Assembly (NCBI GenBank): GCA_036493915.1
Contig: DASXPA010000135.1
Span: 1 to 7,219 of the forward strand
Direction of reading: 5' to 3'
Length of the DNA: 7,219 bases
DNA from: Palsa-1392 sp036493915
GTDB taxonomy: Bacteria > Verrucomicrobiota > Verrucomicrobiia > Chthoniobacterales > UBA10450
A program made the translations under genes and the position numbers. This document shows positions 5,432-7,219 of the stretch, piece after piece; position 1 is the first letter of the stretch; the number at the start of each line of letters is the position of its first letter. The notes beneath the pieces are model-generated. The model did not search any database and had not been told where the DNA came from. It saw only the letters and a program-made list of their open reading frames with translations.

Positions 5432-6711
5432 TGGAAGAAAATCCAACCAATGAGGCCGAGAATCGGGACGAGTACAGGCAGGGCGAATCGCAGGATATAA
5501 CCAAAAAAGCTCGGTGTGTTTAGTTTCGAGTGATCGGCGATCGCTTTCACCATCAGGTTCGGACCATTACCAATATAGGTGAGCGCCCCGAAACAGGTCG
5601 CGCCTAACGAAACCGCGATCAGGTAATGCGCGTGCAGCGAAGCGAACTGCGCGACCTCTACCGGTTGCACGATGCTTAACTTTTCGAGACCAAGCGCGCC
5701 GGCGAGGAAGGTGAGGTACGTCGGGGCGTTATCGAGGATGCCGGAGAGGATGCCTGTGAACCAAAAAAACTGGAGATCGGAGTGCAAGCCGAGATTCCTG
5801 GCATGGAGCTCCATGTAATCAAGCACCGGCACCATCGTGCCGAAGATGCCGAGGAAGAGCCAGCCGAGCTCCTTGATCGGCTCAAACGTGAAATCGTTCC
5901 CCTTGTAGATCGGTCCCGGGGTCCAGACATAAGCGATCAGCGCGGCTGCGATCATGACCAGCTCTCGCCAACCGGTGGGGATCGCGACGAGCGCAAAGAG
6001 AATCAGGAGCATCAGCCAGATGTTGCGCAATCCATCGAAGCACCACTCCTCCGACGCGGTCGCTTCCCGCCGGATGTCGAGGGGAGCGCGCCGGTAATTT
6101 TGCCGATCAACGAAATAGAAAACCGCCAGCAGCAAAGCCAAGATAATCAGCCAGGGCAGCCAGCAAGTTTGCAAGGCCCACCAAAATGGTACTCCTCGCA
6201 GGTAGCCGAGAAAGAGCGGCGGACCGGTCGGGAGAAGGGCACCCCCGACGTTGCTCACGATGAAAATAAAAAACGCCAGATGCAGCCCGGTGAAACGGTA
6301 ACGATTCATCCGAATCCACGGCCGAATGAGGAGCATCGAAGCGCCGGTCGTGCCGATAAAGTTCGCGAGAAAACCGCCGAGCCCGAGAAAAAGGGTATTG
6401 ATCCAGGGTTTGGCCTCGCCCTTGACCACGATATGAATCCCGCCGGTCACGACAAAGAGCGAACCGACCACCACCATGAAACTGAAATATTCAAAGCCGA
6501 CCTGCAGGATGCGCACGCTCCCGTGCAAGACGAAGATGTAATAGCTGGCCGTGATGGCTGCGAGACCCGCGCAAATCGTATGATAATGGCGTTCCCAATG
6601 ATGCTTAAGAATGAGCGGTGCAAACGCTATGCACAGGAGGAGCACCGCAAAAGGGAGCATGATGATCGGCGCGGGATCGACGGCCGCAGCGGTGGCAATG
6701 AAAGAGAACAT
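5425..6711 (-). CDS. Ion-transporter-superfamily permease (NhaD/citrate-transporter-like)
   Basis: A polytopic inner-membrane transporter of 428 residues with about ten to twelve hydrophobic segments. Family motifs are FIGTTGASMLLIRPWIRMN (118-136) in the first half, followed by SNVGGALLPTGPPLFLGYL (153-171), and in the second half LDNAPTYLTF (326-335) and IGNGPNLMVKAIA (380-392). The paired N-G/P motifs in both halves are typical of re-entrant loops in the ion transporter superfamily, whose members are annotated as sodium:proton antiporters or as putative citrate transporters. The substrate (Na+/H+ or a carboxylate) cannot be decided here. The usual GDPP loop appears as TGPP, one residue short. 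The start at 6711 is chosen because the preceding in-frame residues look non-coding (rich in R, S and P), while a hydrophobic segment starts soon after. The TAG stop lies in a CCTAACGA copy, and ribE starts 22 nt later. Confidence 0.88.
   Translation of the reverse strand: MFSFIATAAAVDPAPIIMLPFAVLLLCIAFAPLILKHHWERHYHTICAGLAAITASYYIFVLHGSVRILQVGFEYFSFMVVVGSLFVVTGGIHIVVKGEAKPWINTLFLGLGGFLANFIGTTGASMLLIRPWIRMNRYRFTGLHLAFFIFIVSNVGGALLPTGPPLFLGYLRGVPFWWALQTCWLPWLIILALLLAVFYFVDRQNYRRAPLDIRREATASEEWCFDGLRNIWLMLLILFALVAIPTGWRELVMIAAALIAYVWTPGPIYKGNDFTFEPIKELGWLFLGIFGTMVPVLDYMELHARNLGLHSDLQFFWFTGILSGILDNAPTYLTFLAGALGLEKLSIVQPVEVAQFASLHAHYLIAVSLGATCFGALTYIGNGPNLMVKAIADHSKLNTPSFFGYILRFALPVLVPILGLIGWIFFHR
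5602..5610 (+). repeat. GCCTAACGA copy 10
   Basis: Within the permease gene. On the coding strand it is TCG-TTA-GGC, encoding Ser368-Leu369-Gly370 with a TTA codon, the same reading as copy 6. Confidence 0.85.
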
Positions 6712-6876
6712 GGGCAACGAAGCCCGACCGGAAAACCAAACACAATCCGAGTCAAGGCGAATTGAAGCTGGCCTACCGGAACGCCCCAAAGGCGCGGCTG
6801 AGAAAGGACATCTGGACGTCCTTGATTTTCTTCGCACCTGGCCGATCTGGCCTTTAAAGCCTCTGGCGCGACAGGG

Positions 6877-6882
6877 ATTATG
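6877..6882 (-). promoter_or_regulatory. Possible -10 element (CATAAT) for the permease-ribE unit
   Basis: Read on the - strand, CATAAT matches the sigma-70 -10 consensus at five of six positions. A poor -35 candidate, TTGTTC, lies 19 nt upstream (6902-6907). The palindrome 6882-6896 occupies the spacer. The implied leader before the ATG at 6711 is about 160 nt. The evidence is weak and comes from position and consensus only. Confidence 0.28.
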
Positions 6883-6896
6883 TTTCTGACAGAAAC
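6882..6896. promoter_or_regulatory. 15-bp palindrome, candidate operator
   Basis: GTTTCTGACAGAAAC is a perfect inverted repeat with 7-nt arms around a single central base, in the intergenic region between the permease gene and the exported-protein gene. It abuts the possible -10 hexamer of the permease unit and touches a CCTAACGA copy (6896-6903). Its size and symmetry suit a dimeric DNA-binding repressor. Its function is inferred from position; no regulator gene is nearby. Confidence 0.4.
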
Positions 6897-6903
6897 CTAA
6901 CGA
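6896..6903 (+). repeat. CCTAACGA copy 11
   Basis: Intergenic, preceded by A. It begins on the last base of the 15-bp palindrome 6882-6896. Confidence 0.8.
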
Positions 6904-6914
6904 ACAAGAATTCA

Positions 6915-6941
6915 GCCTCCGCCTAACGAGCGCGTGGAGGC
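6915..6941. repeat. Short inverted repeat with GCCTAACGA in the loop
   Basis: GCCTCC (6915-6920) pairs with GGAGGC (6936-6941), and two further pairs (one G-U) extend inwards, giving about 8 bp. The GCCTAACGA copy at 6921-6929 begins in the stem and lies mainly in the loop. The structure is modest and could be chance in GC-rich DNA. Confidence 0.3.
6921..6929 (+). repeat. GCCTAACGA copy 12
   Basis: Intergenic, 26 nt (start to start) after copy 11, and overlapping the inner stem and loop of a small inverted repeat. Confidence 0.85.
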
Positions 6942-7040
6942 GAAAGGAGGGACAACGCCGGGCGGGACGACCAGCAAGAGACCGCCGATGTCGGGATCGA
7001 CAACAGCCATTGAGCGACAGAGCATCCTCTCCGGTCGTTC

Positions 7041-7098
7041 AAAAATAATTTAAAAAAAATGAAAAAAACGCTTGCGACGGCCCAATTTCTTCTTTAAT
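7041..7098 (+). promoter_or_regulatory. Possible promoter with A-tract upstream of the exported-protein gene
   Basis: An A/T-rich block with three A-runs (7041-7068) precedes TTGCGA (7072-7077) and TTTAAT (7093-7098), a -35/-10-like pair with a short 15-nt spacer. The A-tracts could act as an UP element or as bent DNA. The translation start lies about 40 nt further on. Only the consensus match and position support this. Confidence 0.35.
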
Positions 7099-7136
7099 CC
7101 TCACCGCCAAACCTAACCAAACCAATGGAGAAACAA

Positions 7137-7219
7137 ATGAACAGAACTGTATTCACGAAGTTGGGTTTCGTTCGCACGGCCCTCGCGGTCGGCGTCGGAA
7201 TTCCATTTCTAATCGCATC
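7137..7219 (+). CDS. N-terminus of a probable exported protein (truncated by the window edge)
   Basis: The first 27 residues are visible, MNRTVFTKLGFVRTALAVGV followed by GIPFLIA. A basic N-terminus and then a hydrophobic stretch look like a signal peptide or first membrane helix. The ATG at 7137 is preferred over the in-frame ATG at 7125 because GGAG (7127-7130) lies 6 nt upstream of it, one of the few good ribosome binding sites in the window. The upstream A/T-rich promoter-like region supports a real gene start. Nothing visible identifies the mature protein. Confidence 0.6.
   Translation, partial: MNRTVFTKLGFVRTALAVGVGIPFLIA

Larger units (their letters stand above)
6712..7136. other. 425-nt intergenic region between divergent transcription units
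   Basis: No open frame here looks coding on either strand. It holds a GGACATCTGGACGTCC near-repeat (6807-6822 region), the palindrome 6882-6896, two CCTAACGA copies (6896, 6922), the hairpin 6915-6941, a strong AAGGAGG sequence at 6944-6950 with no start codon in range, and an A/T-rich block at 7041-7068 that stands out from the GC-rich surroundings. A 12-residue open frame (7059-7097, MKKTLATAQFLL) is too short to support. The region probably carries promoters for both flanking genes, and a small RNA cannot be excluded. Confidence 0.6.

Noticed and set aside
5782..6765. 327-codon open frame on the + strand antisense to the permease gene
   Set aside because: Its translation is charged and low in hydrophobic residues with no motifs, as expected for the complement of a membrane-protein gene. 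The - strand frame has clear transporter motifs.
6773..6860. Protein-like reading AKKIKDVQMSFLSRAFGAFR on the - strand upstream of the permease
   Set aside because: The frame is bounded by stops on both sides, has no suitable start and is under 30 residues. It could be a gene remnant, but nothing identifies one.
6944..7050. AAGGAGG Shine-Dalgarno followed by a 20-residue open frame from the ATG at 6988
   Set aside because: The spacing of nearly 40 nt is far too long for that site to serve the ATG, and the peptide shows no features.
7059..7097. 12-residue open frame (MKKTLATAQFLL) as a leader peptide
   Set aside because: It lies in an A-rich block, has no ribosome binding site, and is of a length expected by chance.

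Overview
The window is a GC-rich, gene-dense bacterial chromosome segment. It carries housekeeping and cell-envelope genes with short intergenic gaps and few clear Shine-Dalgarno sequences. The mix of genes and the style of the proteins suggest a soil-type Verrucomicrobiota (Spartobacteria/Chthoniobacterales-like). That is an inference from general resemblance: there is no rRNA or other taxonomic marker here.

Layout, left to right. (1) Positions 1-368 hold the 3' end of an exostosin-like (GT47) glycosyltransferase, readable only across two single-base frameshifts. (2) Positions 412-1930 on the + strand hold a small two-helix membrane protein whose stop overlaps the start of dgt (dGTP triphosphohydrolase). 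(3) A long perfect hairpin (1925-1990) fills the gap between dgt and the convergent LON-domain gene. (4) On the - strand, aroD (type I 3-dehydroquinate dehydratase) is followed 14 nt later by the stand-alone LON-domain protein. (5) A polyprenyl glycosylphosphotransferase (3389-4780, +) starts a few bases from aroD in a divergent arrangement. (6) On the - strand, an ion-transporter-superfamily (NhaD/citrate-like) permease is followed 22 nt later by ribE (riboflavin synthase). (7) A 425-nt intergenic region (6712-7136) holds a 15-bp palindrome, A/T tracts and a possible promoter. It leads to the N-terminus of an exported protein that runs off the right edge.

The genes do not form one pathway. 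The exostosin remnant and the glycosylphosphotransferase fit exopolysaccharide synthesis. AroD, RibE and Dgt are shikimate, flavin and nucleotide metabolism.

The most striking feature is not a gene. The 8-mer CCTAACGA occurs 12 times on the two strands (10 as the 9-mer GCCTAACGA), where about 0.2 would be expected by chance. Copies lie in coding sequence, in intergenic DNA and across three stop codons, and they force otherwise unfavourable codons (TTA, CTA, AGG). This looks like a genome-wide signal motif of the DNA-uptake-sequence, HIP1 or methylation/segregation type. It is the best candidate here for something undescribed.
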